Positions 44,131-53,006 of a DNA stretch of 64,000 nt are shown here, piece after piece. The stretch comes from Pseudalkalibacillus sp052246725. GTDB taxonomy: Bacteria; Bacillota; Bacilli; Bacillales; Fictibacillaceae. The first letter of the stretch is position 1, and the number at the start of each line of letters is the position of its first letter. Below the pieces are notes generated by a model. It was not told the DNA's origin, did no database searches, and saw only the letters and a program-made list of their open reading frames with translations. The position numbers and the translations under genes are program-made. The stretch lies in the NCBI GenBank assembly GCA_052246725.1, contig JBQQCL010000002.1; one strand, 5' to 3'.

Positions 44131-44442
44131 TTACTTGGATGCAAGTTGATTCTTGTCCGCTTCAACCGGAATGACGACTGTGTCTCCTGGCTGCAGCTTT
44201 TCCGCCTTCACTCCATTCGTGCTTTCGACCCACTTGACGAAAGCATCTGTTGTAAAGGTGTGGTTCTCTTTGAACTTCGTTGATAATTCCCAGAGAGTAT
44301 CACCTTCCTCAATCTTAACATCTATGTAATTCTCTGTTGTATCAGATTTTGCGTTCACAAAAGAATATGTGCCCATGATCATCCCTACAGCTATCAATAC
44401 AATAACAAAAGACCAACCGTTCTGCCTGTTTGTTTTTTTCAC
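44131..44442 (-). CDS. yneA: SOS cell-division suppressor YneA
   Basis: A 103-residue protein with an N-terminal membrane segment (WSFVIVLIAVGMIMGTYSFV) and one extracellular LysM domain (VKIEEGDTLWELSTKF ... LQPGDTVVIPV). It delays division after DNA damage and is normally short-lived. It is divergent from lexA across LexA boxes and leads yneB and ynzC. Confidence 0.94.
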   Translation of the reverse strand: MKKTNRQNGWSFVIVLIAVGMIMGTYSFVNAKSDTTENYIDVKIEEGDTLWELSTKFKENHTFTTDAFVKWVESTNGVKAEKLQPGDTVVIPVEADKNQLASK

Positions 44443-44459
44443 CTTAAAAACCTCCGATA

Positions 44460-44541
44460 CGAATACTTGTTCTCATTTGTTGATTTCATTGTATTAAGAA
44501 CGTTTGTTCCTGTCAACAGTTTTTTCTCGAACTTATGTTTG
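44460..44541. promoter_or_regulatory. Three LexA (SOS) boxes
   Basis: CGAATACTTGTTCT at 44460-44473, AGAACGTTTGTTCC at 44497-44510 (perfect GAAC-N4-GTTC), CGAACTTATGTTTG at 44528-44541. A weaker CGAACAAGTGAT is at 44551. They lie between yneA and lexA, as in B. subtilis. Confidence 0.9.
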
Positions 44542-44602
44542 TGTTTTTGTCGAACAAGTGATATACTTAATGCAATAATTGAGGAGAAAAGAGGTGGACA
44601 GA

Positions 44603-45220
44603 ATGAAACTATCACGCCGTCAACAAGATATACTTAATTACATAAAGTTCGAGGTCAAACATAAGGGTTATCCCCCTTCTGTCCGTGAAATAGGTGAAGC
44701 AGTCGGACTCGCTTCAAGTTCGACAGTTCATGGACACCTGTCCCGTCTGGAGAAAAAAGGACTAATCAGACGAGATCCGACAAAACCGAGAGCGATCGAA
44801 GTCATCACTGAGGATATGGATACTACCATTCCAAAAAGTGAATCTATCAATATTCCTGTAATCGGTAAAGTAACGGCAGGTCAACCTATTACCGCGATCG
44901 AGAATGTAGAAGAGTATTTCCCTCTACCAGATCATATGGTCGGAGATGACAATGTATTCGCATTAGTTGTCCAGGGTGATAGTATGATAGAAGCAGGAAT
45001 CTATGATGGGGATATGGTGATCGTCAAGCAACAGCCGTCAGCTAATAACGGGGACATCGTCGTTGCGATGACAGAAGATGATGAAGCGACAGTCAAACGG
45101 TTCTTCAAGGAAAAAGATTTCATTCGTCTACAACCAGAAAATTCTTCGTTGGAGCCGATCATTCTTAACAGCGTCACTATTCTAGGAAAAGTAATCGGTG
45201 TATATAGAACGTTACATTAA
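44603..45220 (+). CDS. lexA: LexA SOS repressor
   Basis: A 205-residue repressor. The N-terminal winged helix has VREIGEAVGLASSSTVHGHL. The self-cleavage Ala-Gly is in KVTAGQPITAIE, with catalytic Ser in QGDSMIEAGIYDGD and Lys in EATVKRFFKE. The ATG at 44603 (MKLSRRQQDIL) follows AGAGGTGG and fits the family; the TTG at 44579 is a spurious extension. It controls itself and yneA through the boxes upstream. Confidence 0.97.
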   Translation: MKLSRRQQDILNYIKFEVKHKGYPPSVREIGEAVGLASSSTVHGHLSRLEKKGLIRRDPTKPRAIEVITEDMDTTIPKSESINIPVIGKVTAGQPITAIENVEEYFPLPDHMVGDDNVFALVVQGDSMIEAGIYDGDMVIVKQQPSANNGDIVVAMTEDDEATVKRFFKEKDFIRLQPENSSLEPIILNSVTILGKVIGVYRTLH

Positions 45221-45234
45221 TAAGGGACATAGAA

Positions 45235-45269
45235 AAAAGAAGCGAGCATGATCACCGCTTCTTTTTTAT
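45235..45269. terminator. lexA terminator
   Basis: AGAAGCG and CGCTTCT form a stem followed by TTTTTT, between convergent genes. Confidence 0.85.
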
Positions 45270-45286
45270 GCAATAAATTCAAACTT

Positions 45287-46465
45287 TTAAATATTGGTCT
45301 TTTGAAAAAAGGCTTCGTGGGCTGTAGTTGGTTGCGCAAACCATTCTGCCACATTATCAGCAATTGACTGATCCTCCGCTCCTTGAACTAATAATTCAAT
45401 GATATGTTGTGGAATCGGCTGGGTCATTGCATTGGTCCACTCTGTCACCTCTTTTACATAAGGTTTTACACGCTCCCAATAGGATTCCCCGACTTGGCTA
45501 TCCCAACCTGTATCCTTATTTTCAATCAAGGTCTCATACAATTTTTCTGCACAATATGAGCCAAGGTTACATCCTTGCCCAGTGATTGGATCATTCAAAA
45601 ACACACTATCCCCGCAACCGACGACCAAACGATCATTAAATGTTAAGTAAGGTTTTCTGATTTCCGGTTTGATGGCCACTTGAAGAAAAGCGCCTTCATC
45701 CGATAATGAAAAATTTTCTTCTTCAACACGTTCATATATATTAGGGAAAAACGATTCAAGGACTACTTTCATTCTGGCAGTGAATTCTTCACCACTTTTT
45801 ATACCTTTAAAGACATCGAGTTTTTGGTTCGGAATAGGCATAAGGAAGAGAATGCTGACCTGTCCTTCTTCAGTCATTGCTGGGATTTCGAACATTTCAC
45901 CGATCTCAGGAAGGATCGTTACGTTAACACCTAGAGGTTTTTCTGGCGTTATCCCTGTAAAATATCCTACTGCACATTTTCTTTGTGGCTGGTGAAATGG
46001 AGACAATGGTATATTGAGGGGAAAAGAAAAAAGAGGACCAGATTTTCCAGAACAATCAATGATTAAATCAAAATCGCTAGTCAATTTTCTTAGTTGTTCT
46101 TCATCAACTTTAGCATAGTGAAAAACTACACCTTTTTCTTTAAGATCTTCTATGCAATGGGAAAAGTAAAGCCGTTGATCTATTGATGAAGCCGATTCTT
46201 TCAACCTGCCGACAAATAGTTTTTGATCCCCAACTGTGATATGTATGCTTTCAAGAAGAGGAGTCGCTTCCCATTCAGGCATATGGAACCGTCTTTCACG
46301 TAAGCGAGTAGGTCCAAAGTGTACCTGTGTAGACATTATGCGTCCTTTACGGATTTCTTCTGGAAGACTAGAATGAAAAACTGTCAAATCGAAATCCTTT
46401 CTGAGTGCATAAGCAAGATGCAAACCTGCAGTTCCACTGCCGACAATACCTATCTTCTTTTTCAC
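45287..46465 (-). CDS. StyA-like FAD monooxygenase (styrene/indole monooxygenase family)
   Basis: A 392-residue flavoprotein. The N-terminal FAD site GIVGSGTAGLHLAYAL and the later VGCGDSVFLNDPITGQGCNL block match styrene/indole monooxygenase oxygenase subunits, which epoxidise vinyl or indole substrates with FADH2 from a separate reductase. No reductase gene is adjacent. The natural substrate is unknown. Its upstream sequence shares an unusual conserved element with the ThuA-like gene at 51.9 kb. Confidence 0.84.
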   Translation of the reverse strand: MKKKIGIVGSGTAGLHLAYALRKDFDLTVFHSSLPEEIRKGRIMSTQVHFGPTRLRERRFHMPEWEATPLLESIHITVGDQKLFVGRLKESASSIDQRLYFSHCIEDLKEKGVVFHYAKVDEEQLRKLTSDFDLIIDCSGKSGPLFSFPLNIPLSPFHQPQRKCAVGYFTGITPEKPLGVNVTILPEIGEMFEIPAMTEEGQVSILFLMPIPNQKLDVFKGIKSGEEFTARMKVVLESFFPNIYERVEEENFSLSDEGAFLQVAIKPEIRKPYLTFNDRLVVGCGDSVFLNDPITGQGCNLGSYCAEKLYETLIENKDTGWDSQVGESYWERVKPYVKEVTEWTNAMTQPIPQHIIELLVQGAEDQSIADNVAEWFAQPTTAHEAFFQKTNI

Positions 46466-46548
46466 AACTATCCGCTCCTTTAATCGGGATTCAAAATAGA
46501 GGAATCAGAGACCCTTTGATAGTCCTTAGTGTATTTCTACTAGAACGT

Positions 46549-46574
46549 GCTGTAAATGCTCCAAATTGTTTATT
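46549..46574 (-). promoter_or_regulatory. Conserved element upstream of the StyA-like gene
   Basis: Partner of the 51973-51998 element, in the same orientation and at similar distance from the start codon. On the coding strand it reads as a possible promoter with an ATACACTA -10-like block. Confidence 0.55.
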
Positions 46575-46637
46575 TAATTGGCCGCTTATGCACTACCTAA
46601 GAAGCTGTATGTTCATTTAATAGTTGAGAATTTTTCT

Positions 46638-47520
46638 TTATACCTCAATATCCTTTTGTAATTTTTCCATTAGACCGATCGGGATTTCCTGTTTCATTAG
46701 TGTCTGGTTGATTTTCTGTACTTCAATGAAGTCCAACCATTCTTTTTCTATTTCATTTACTTCTTTCTCATAAACCTTCGGAAATAAGGATTCCAACTCG
46801 GGCTTATTATAAATCTGCATATATTTTTCTAAACCGTACGTCTCGATTAAGTAATTTTGAAAAAGAACTTGTTTGCACATAAAAAAGCCAACGATTTTCA
46901 ATCTGTTTTCGTAAATCATTCATTTCAAAAGCTATCTCGGGATCGATCAACTTTTCGATCGGTAAATTGATTTCCTCTTCTCTTAAGAACTTCATTAGTT
47001 CATGACTGTTGAAAGAAAAAAATGTTGCCGGTTCATTCGATGTGATTTTTTTATCTAAATACATTGCCAAGCCATCAAGAGTGAAATATCCTGCATTTTT
47101 AAAATCATAGCCCAACAAAGCATGGACAAGTTCATGGACTAAGGCTTCTCTTTCATCATCCACATTATACAGATAGATGATACCGTTCCAATAATGAGAC
47201 AATCCATTATCTTTTTTCAATTCTATAAAGACTTCCTGCCCTTTGTTAGTAAAGCCTGTGATCTTTCTTATTTCATTATAGGCATGTAGAGTATCTCTTT
47301 TTATCCTTATAAGAGTGGATTCTGAGAATGAACCATCATTTAAAATTATGAATGAGACCACCCCATCATCACTGTTGAACTCCGTATATGGATCTGTGTT
47401 CATTTCAACCTGATCCATCATACCTTCACTTTTGAGTTTTTCTTCCGATTCGGCACACCCTGTCAATAAAACGACCACTAAAAAAATAGTACCACTACGT
47501 TTATTCCAGTTCGTTTTCAT
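46638..47520 (-). pseudogene. Frameshifted lipoprotein with HExxH peptidase-like motif
   Basis: The upstream frame (47520-46807) has a lipoprotein signal (VVLLTGCAES) and a zinc-peptidase-like EALVHELVHALLGYD followed by GLAMYLDKK. The frame then shifts. The downstream frame to 46638 continues with the expected FQNYLIETYGLEKYMQIYNK and ends with EKEWLDFIE. Removing one base in the A5 run at 46860-46864 (T5 on the coding strand) rejoins them as SSFQNYLIETYG. Either a true one-base insertion or an assembly error. Confidence 0.75.
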
Positions 47521-47681
47521 AAATCACCTTCACATTATTTGTTAACTTCATATACGGTTCTGAACTGGATAATGTTCCCTTTTAACTTTTAGATGCAGAA
47601 ATAATAGAAATCTTCTAAAAATGGATTGACAAAAGTTCGTATTCCTTGTAGGGTATTAGTTAACTTTATACGGAGAAACAT

Positions 47682-47794
47682 CCTTATCGAGAGCAGGGGA
47701 GGAAATTGGTCCTATGAACCTGCAGCAACCTGTTATTTTCTATTGAAAATAATAAGGTGCTACGTCCAACAGACTTTATGTCTGACAGATGAGG
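47682..47794 (+). ncRNA. SAM-I (S-box) riboswitch upstream of the symporter
   Basis: The S-box layout is present: CCTTATCGAGAGCAGGGGAG, ATTGGTCCTATGAACCTGCA, GCAACCTGT, a variable hairpin, AAGGTGCTACGTCCAACAGA, and the closing GATGAGG. It should sense S-adenosylmethionine and shut off the downstream transporter. Confidence 0.95.
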
Positions 47795-47806
47795 AAGAGA
47801 AAAACA

Positions 47807-47836
47807 GCCTCTTCCTCTTGGAAGGGGTTTTTTTCT
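47807..47836 (+). terminator. Riboswitch-controlled terminator
   Basis: CCTCTTCC pairs with GGAAGGGG, followed by seven T. GAGGAAGAG just upstream can instead pair with CTCTTCCTC as antiterminator. Confidence 0.9.
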
Positions 47837-47890
47837 GTTTTAAAGGGATTGAATGTACGGTTTTTCAACTACAACAAAGGAGGCAACAGG

Positions 47891-49507
47891 ATGACAACAG
47901 TAGGTTATTGGTTCATAGGATTTGCATTGGCTTATACGTTTTTATTGATCGTAGTCAGCCGGGTGGCGAGGAAACGAGCGAGAGATGGAAATGGCTTTTT
48001 TGTTGGCGGCAGAGGGTTCAATACATTTTTCGTCATGGTCTGTATCACCGGTCTCTTTTCCGGGTCTTCCTATATCGCCATTCTAGAACTCAGTTACCAT
48101 ACCGGAATTTCAGCTATTTGGTATGGCGTGGCGGAAACGGTACATGTCTTGATCATCGCTCTATTATTGATAGCACCATTCAGAAAAAGAGCGTTGGTTA
48201 CCATTTCAGGATTACTTGGTGATCGTTATGGTGAAAAGGTCCGCGGGGTGGCTGGAGCGATTACAGCATTCACGTTTCCGATGTGGTCAGTTGCGACCGC
48301 TCTGGCATTCGCTTCTGCTCTTTCAGTATTTACAGGGGTTTCACTCGTTTTATCTGTAGCATTGACTGCATTGTTGCTCTTTGTCTATTTACAATTTGGA
48401 GGTATGTGGTCTGTCGGTTTCACACAAATGAGCAATGTTGTCGTATTTTTCATCATGCTGGCAATCGGTACGTATGCGTTCTTCCTTAATCCTGGTATAG
48501 ATGGCATTAACCGATTATTTACTGAAAAACCAGAGTATGCAGCCTGGGATACAGCTGGCCTGCAAACGATTTTGGCTTGGTTCGGGACATTCTTATTCAA
48601 TGTGATTCTTGCTCAGGCAGCATTTCAGATGGCGTTATCTTGTAAAACGCCTGAACAAGGACGTCGCGGCCTACTCTACGCTTCCCTTCTTGGTATTCCG
48701 TTGATTGTAGGAGCAGTTATTTTCGGATTATCAGCTGCACAGGTTGTTCCAGGTGAAGCACGCGGCTTGATTGCAGTACCGCTCTATTTGATGAAAACGT
48801 TACCTGCACCGTTGGTTGGTCTGTTTTTCTTAGGCTTTTGGGCAGCCGCATTAAGCTGGGGTGCACCTTGCCAGTTTTCTGGCGCTACAAGTCTTGGTCG
48901 AGATGTCGGAAAAGCTCTGAACCCTAAAGCTACCGAACTTCAGCTTGTCCGTTATACAAAATGGTCGTTATTGGTATTGACAGGATTGATGGTCGGTTTC
49001 GCCCTTCTACGGTCTGAACAATCTGCATGGTGGAATGTGGTTGCCTGGGTGACCCGCAATTCCGCGACATTCGCACCTGTAGTTGCTGCTCTTTTCTGGC
49101 CCTTGGTTACGAAACGCGCAGCATTGGTTTCATTGTTTACAGGCGCATTTTCCGGATTGCTCTGGTATCACCTCAGCGGTTGGGCAATCAATGATTTCTA
49201 TTTGAATGTCCATCCAGTGTGGATAGGGATGACGTTCAATATCATCACCATTGTTACGATCAGCTTGATTGAAAACGCTGGGAGATGGGAATGGAGTGTC
49301 TCTTTCAATAGTCTTGGATTTTACACATTTGTTTTCGCTATCGGCCTGATTACTCTTTCAATTGTATCTTTCCCTCTCTTACACCAAAATGGATTGATCG
49401 GTGTAGTCGTCTCGTTGATCGCAACCAGCCTTTTCATTTCTTGCATAAACTTTTTTAAAGAAAAAGAAAGGATTATAAATGAACGAAAAGAGTGGCGCAT
49501 AGGTTGA
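47891..49507 (+). CDS. SAM-riboswitch-controlled sodium:solute symporter
   Basis: A 538-residue SSS-family transporter with about 13 membrane segments (start MTTVGYWFIGFALAYTFLLI; later VCITGLFSGSSYIAILELSY and AALSWGAPCQFSGATSLGRD). The ATG follows GGAGGCAACAGG; the frame upstream overlaps the riboswitch and is not translated. SAM-I control strongly suggests uptake of methionine or another methionine-pathway sulfur compound (inference). It is monocistronic. Confidence 0.88.
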   Translation: MTTVGYWFIGFALAYTFLLIVVSRVARKRARDGNGFFVGGRGFNTFFVMVCITGLFSGSSYIAILELSYHTGISAIWYGVAETVHVLIIALLLIAPFRKRALVTISGLLGDRYGEKVRGVAGAITAFTFPMWSVATALAFASALSVFTGVSLVLSVALTALLLFVYLQFGGMWSVGFTQMSNVVVFFIMLAIGTYAFFLNPGIDGINRLFTEKPEYAAWDTAGLQTILAWFGTFLFNVILAQAAFQMALSCKTPEQGRRGLLYASLLGIPLIVGAVIFGLSAAQVVPGEARGLIAVPLYLMKTLPAPLVGLFFLGFWAAALSWGAPCQFSGATSLGRDVGKALNPKATELQLVRYTKWSLLVLTGLMVGFALLRSEQSAWWNVVAWVTRNSATFAPVVAALFWPLVTKRAALVSLFTGAFSGLLWYHLSGWAINDFYLNVHPVWIGMTFNIITIVTISLIENAGRWEWSVSFNSLGFYTFVFAIGLITLSIVSFPLLHQNGLIGVVVSLIATSLFISCINFFKEKERIINERKEWRIG

Positions 49508-49526
49508 TGGACTATCAGGGTTACAG

Positions 49527-49574
49527 GGATGTCCGAAAGGTGTCTGACACTTTTCGGACATCCCCATTTTTTAT
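49527..49574 (+). terminator. Strong terminator after the symporter gene
   Basis: GGATGTCCGAAA and TTTCGGACATCC, with an inner GTGTC/GACAC stem, followed by a T-run. Confidence 0.93.
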
Positions 49575-49667
49575 TAATAAAACACCCTCGTAGCCAGACA
49601 TAAAATACGTAAGGTTACAAACCCTATATAATGAAGGTAGTCATCATTTAAACTGACGAGGTTATCT

Positions 49668-50909
49668 ATGACGAAAACAGCGCTGACATCCATTAAGAAA
49701 CATCTATTGGAAATATGTATCTTCCTTTGTCTCATACTCCCCCCAATAGGTGTTCTGTTACTATTGATCATTGGAAGTTACCATTTGCACCAGACTTGGA
49801 AAAATAGCGAGGGAATGATGTTGACCCCTGGCCTTTTCCTTCTTGCATGTATGTTCATTTCATCATTTTTTGCCTCAATTGTTTTGGGAGATCTTTCGTA
49901 TTTTTTAGTCCCAGCACTGATCATCGCTTACACTGGAATTTATAAAAAAATCCAGAAAGATGGTGTCGAGAGAACTTTTTCAGCATATAAATGGATCACC
50001 ATATTCGCAGGCGTATACTTCTACTGTTTGTACCCTTTCCAAGAAATTTTGATCAGTCCTACATACAAGAACTATATCAGAGGGACAGCATTGGTTGGTC
50101 AGGTGGGGTTCCATGATTACCAGAGGTTGATCGGGGCTGCATACAATCCTAATTTTTCAGTGACATTGCTCCTTTTAGGATTATCATTCCTACTTGCAGA
50201 GTGTTTAAAAAACCTGAGAAAAGATTGTTATTCCAAGGCAGGTGGTCAAGGAGTTTTAACTTTGATCTTTATCCATGCTGTCTTTTTAACTGGATCCAGA
50301 GCTGGCTTTTCTGCAATGGTGGTCATTTTCCTATTATTTTTATTTCGCCTGAATAGAATATTGACTTTCAGCCTGATGATAATTATGGGGTTGAATATAA
50401 ACTTGATATTGGACTGGATGCCACGGAATGAAAATCTTTTACAATCTGCAATAAGAAGAAAGGAAATTTGGGAAAATTCAATCCAGCTGTGGCAGGAAAA
50501 TGCCTTGTTCGGGTTGACACCACTGGGATTTGGTAAAGAATATCTTCTTCATTTCAACGAGCATATCCCCCATGCCCACAACTTGATTTTAGGCATATTC
50601 ACGGAATACGGCACTCTTGGAGGAACTGCTTTCCTGATCGTACTCTTCATCAATGTGTACAAGGGGATCTATCTTTATTTTACGAAACAAAACGTCAAGC
50701 AACTTGATACGCTCTTACTTTCACTACCCGTGATCCTATTGACTGGTATTTTTGATTATGTGCTTTTCTCTCCACAGATTGCGTTAATAGGAATCATTTT
50801 AATTGCGTACTGGGACAAATATACGGCAGGACTCCCCATTTGGAGTTCATGGATGTTAAGTATACCAAGATGGAGTGATCGGCTCTTCTATAAAAAGCGG
50901 GATTGGTGA
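49668..50909 (+). CDS. O-antigen ligase-like polysaccharide polymerase/ligase
   Basis: A 413-residue polytopic protein with about 10-12 membrane segments. A long external loop contains ENALFGLTPLGFGKEYLL and HIPHAHNLILGIFTEYGTLG, the Wzy/O-antigen ligase pattern. GSRAGFSAMVVIFLLFLF is also typical. It probably joins or extends an extracellular glycan, but no glycan gene cluster is nearby. It follows the symporter terminator and seems to be transcribed alone. Confidence 0.83.
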   Translation: MTKTALTSIKKHLLEICIFLCLILPPIGVLLLLIIGSYHLHQTWKNSEGMMLTPGLFLLACMFISSFFASIVLGDLSYFLVPALIIAYTGIYKKIQKDGVERTFSAYKWITIFAGVYFYCLYPFQEILISPTYKNYIRGTALVGQVGFHDYQRLIGAAYNPNFSVTLLLLGLSFLLAECLKNLRKDCYSKAGGQGVLTLIFIHAVFLTGSRAGFSAMVVIFLLFLFRLNRILTFSLMIIMGLNINLILDWMPRNENLLQSAIRRKEIWENSIQLWQENALFGLTPLGFGKEYLLHFNEHIPHAHNLILGIFTEYGTLGGTAFLIVLFINVYKGIYLYFTKQNVKQLDTLLLSLPVILLTGIFDYVLFSPQIALIGIILIAYWDKYTAGLPIWSSWMLSIPRWSDRLFYKKRDW

Positions 50910-51035
50910 TCAATAACGCACTTTATGGCTTTATTAAAGTACTTATTGGTTTAGAAAGAAATTTGCGACACTCCTGCGTGAAAGATTAGCGGAATGAATT
51001 TCTTACATTCAACACGAACAAAGCCATTTTTATAA

Positions 51036-51081
51036 AAAAAGCATCAGACCTGAAGTTGGATAAAGGTCTGGTGCTTCTCTA
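51036..51081. terminator. Terminator hairpin
   Basis: AAGCATCAGACCT pairs with AGGTCTGGTGCTT in the gap between convergent genes. Confidence 0.75.
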
Positions 51082-51175
51082 TAAAATAGTTATCAATAAC
51101 GCCGATCTGAATGAGTAGGTGTACCTCGATTCCACATTCGGATATCACGTATCAGAATCGATCCCTACTTTTTTC

Positions 51176-51910
51176 TTATAGATTTTTTGCAGAAATCGTT
51201 TCGATTGGTTTTGCGTTCCCATATTCAGGTTTTGGATGATGTATTGGGTTTGCCCACTTTACTCCATTAACCAGAACCCGCTGAATTTCTTTATGATGAT
51301 ACGTTGGATATGTCTCATGGCCTGGCCTGAAATAGAATATCTTCCCTTGTCCCCGTCGATATGTACATCCGCTTCTGAAAACTTCTCCGCCTTCAAACCA
51401 GCTGATGAGTACCAGTTCATCTGGTTTCGGTATATCGAAATGTTCGCCATACATTTCTTCTTTTTCTAGTTCGATATATTCGCCAATTCCTTCAACGATT
51501 GGATGACTAGGGTCCACAACCCACATCCGCTCCTTTTCATCTGCTTCCCGCCATTTCAAATCACAGGTCGTTCCCATCAATGACTTGAAAATCTTAGAAA
51601 AATGACCAGAATGCAGCACGATTAATCCCATGCCGTCAAGAACTCGTTGTTTCACCTTTTCTACCACATCATCACTTACTTCGTCATGAGCAAGGTGGCC
51701 CCACCAAAGCAAGACATCTGTAGAATTCAAAACTTCATCTGTCAGTCCATGCTCATCTTCTTCAAGTGTCGCCGTCCGTACATTAAACCCTTCCTTGTCC
51801 AAAACTTGCGCAATTTCACCGTGTATCCCTTCAGGATAGATTTCGCGGACTTTCTCATTCTTTTGTTCATGGCGATTTTCATTCCAAACGGTTACATTCA
51901 TGAAAAACAC
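51176..51910 (-). CDS. ThuA-like (trehalose-utilisation-type) protein
   Basis: A 244-residue protein of the ThuA family (class I glutamine-amidotransferase-like fold). It has VTVWNENRHEQKNEKVREIY, VLLWWGHLAHDEVSDDVVEK, LIVLHSGHFSKIFKSLMGTT and a conserved FYFRPGHETYPTYHHKEI end block. ThuA homologues take part in disaccharide or sugar metabolism; the reaction here is unknown. Start MFFMNVTVWNEN has an in-frame second ATG (MNVTVWNEN, 51901), which has the better spacing to AGGAGTG. Confidence 0.85.
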   Translation of the reverse strand: MFFMNVTVWNENRHEQKNEKVREIYPEGIHGEIAQVLDKEGFNVRTATLEEDEHGLTDEVLNSTDVLLWWGHLAHDEVSDDVVEKVKQRVLDGMGLIVLHSGHFSKIFKSLMGTTCDLKWREADEKERMWVVDPSHPIVEGIGEYIELEKEEMYGEHFDIPKPDELVLISWFEGGEVFRSGCTYRRGQGKIFYFRPGHETYPTYHHKEIQRVLVNGVKWANPIHHPKPEYGNAKPIETISAKNL

Positions 51911-51972
51911 TCCTTTTGTAGTTAGATACTCCTTTTTGCAGAATCTTCAGTTAGTCATAAGTGTATGCCTGA

Positions 51973-51998
51973 ACGAACATGTTGTAAATGCCCCAAAT
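51973..51998 (-). promoter_or_regulatory. Conserved element upstream of the ThuA-like gene
   Basis: CGAACATGTTGTAAATGCCC followed by CAAATT matches AGAACGTGCTGTAAATGCTC then CAAATT at 46549-46574. The similarity extends to an AGTGTATG/AGTGTATT block toward each gene. Confidence 0.55.
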
Positions 51999-52188
51999 TA
52001 ATTAATTCATCTTTTTATGAGGATTTGTGATATTTTACTGTTGATTTTAGGGTGTGGTAAATTTCGATTCAATCAATTTCACCAAAAATCACATATTAAT
52101 TAACAAAGCTTTTTTATAAAATTATTAGATTAAAGTTGTTAAACTCAGAGTATGTTGTAGAAACTACTTAAGTTGAGGAGGCATTGTT

Positions 52189-52338
52189 ATGTTGGATTGG
52201 ATTTTCGGTAAAAAGTGCGCCATATGCAAGAAAAAAGAAAGAAAATCCGTCAAATATATTGATGATCAAGGAAAGCACGTTGATATATGTTACCTATGTG
52301 TCCCATACGCAGAAAGGAGAGCTTATCGAAAAAGATAG
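52189..52338 (+). CDS. Small protein with two CxxC motifs (zinc-ribbon-like)
   Basis: A 49-residue basic protein: MLDWIFGKKCAICKKKERKS followed by VKYIDDQGKHVDICYLCVPY and AERRAYRKR. Two CxxC pairs 22 residues apart should bind one zinc. A strong RBS (GAGGAGG) precedes the ATG, which supports this frame over the longer overlapping frame from 52184. No family recognised; a nucleic-acid or protein adaptor role is plausible. Confidence 0.72.
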   Translation: MLDWIFGKKCAICKKKERKSVKYIDDQGKHVDICYLCVPYAERRAYRKR

Positions 52339-52633
52339 ACAAAAAATCGCGCATAGGTTTCTTAATCAATCCTATAGAAGTTGTAAACTATCGATTTCAC
52401 ATAGAAAAAAGAAGGAGCAATACTCCTTCTTAAGCCTTACACATATCATTTTTTCTTTAATCTTGTGAATATGCAGCTGCAATGACCATGAGATGGATCC
52501 AAATCTCGATGCAGATCATCTTGCCCGCTTTTAAAATTCTCGGTGTCGCTTCAATATCTACTAGAGACAGTGTGGTTCTTGGTACTAGCAAACACCGCAA
52601 ACGATAGACATAATAGAATAGCCTGTTGTGAGA
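52339..52633. other. Intergenic sequence without recognised gene
   Basis: About 300 bp. No supported ORF, RNA or repeat. It may contain decayed coding sequence. Confidence 0.4.
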
Positions 52634-52804
52634 TCACCAACAGTCATTTGATTTGTCTTTGCGATGTTTAATTACCTTCCTATGTGTACTAGTCTCTGAG
52701 TCAAAGCAGAACTTTGCAAAGGATTTGTGCTGCTTCTTATTACTTTTGAATTTCACACGACAGCTGGAACAATCACTCTTATCTTTTTTTTCATAATAGC
52801 TCAA
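52634..52804 (-). CDS. Possible small Cys/Lys-rich protein
   Basis: A 56-residue frame starting with TTG after AAAGGAG: MSYYEKKDKSDCSSCRVKFK, then SNKKQHKSFAKFCFDSETST. It has CxxC and Lys/His-rich character. It could be a real small protein or chance; no homologue is recognised. Confidence 0.35.
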   Translation of the reverse strand: MSYYEKKDKSDCSSCRVKFKSNKKQHKSFAKFCFDSETSTHRKVIKHRKDKSNDCW

Positions 52805-52978
52805 TATTTTCACTCCTTTCCTTATTATTAATTTATTCAGGCTCGTCCTTTCCCGTTTGTACCTTTGAGTATGTTATAAGCACATTTTCATACAAAAAAA
52901 CCAGTTCAATGAGCTGATCCTTAAGTAACTCTATCATTTCTAACACTTTAATATATGAATAAGTATTTTTATGTAGAA

Positions 52979-53006
52979 AAACCTCTTCTTTAGCGAAGAG
53001 GCTTTT
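52979..53006 (-). terminator. Terminator overlapping the pbp stop codon
   Basis: GCCTCTTC and GAAGAGGT form a stem around the stop codon of the penicillin-binding protein gene, followed by a T-run. Confidence 0.8.

Noticed and set aside
44579..44602. TTG extension of lexA
   Set aside because: The extension reads through the RBS; the ATG at 44603 matches known LexA starts.
47626..48222. 198-residue ORF over the riboswitch
   Set aside because: It runs through the SAM-I leader and out of frame with the symporter; not translated.
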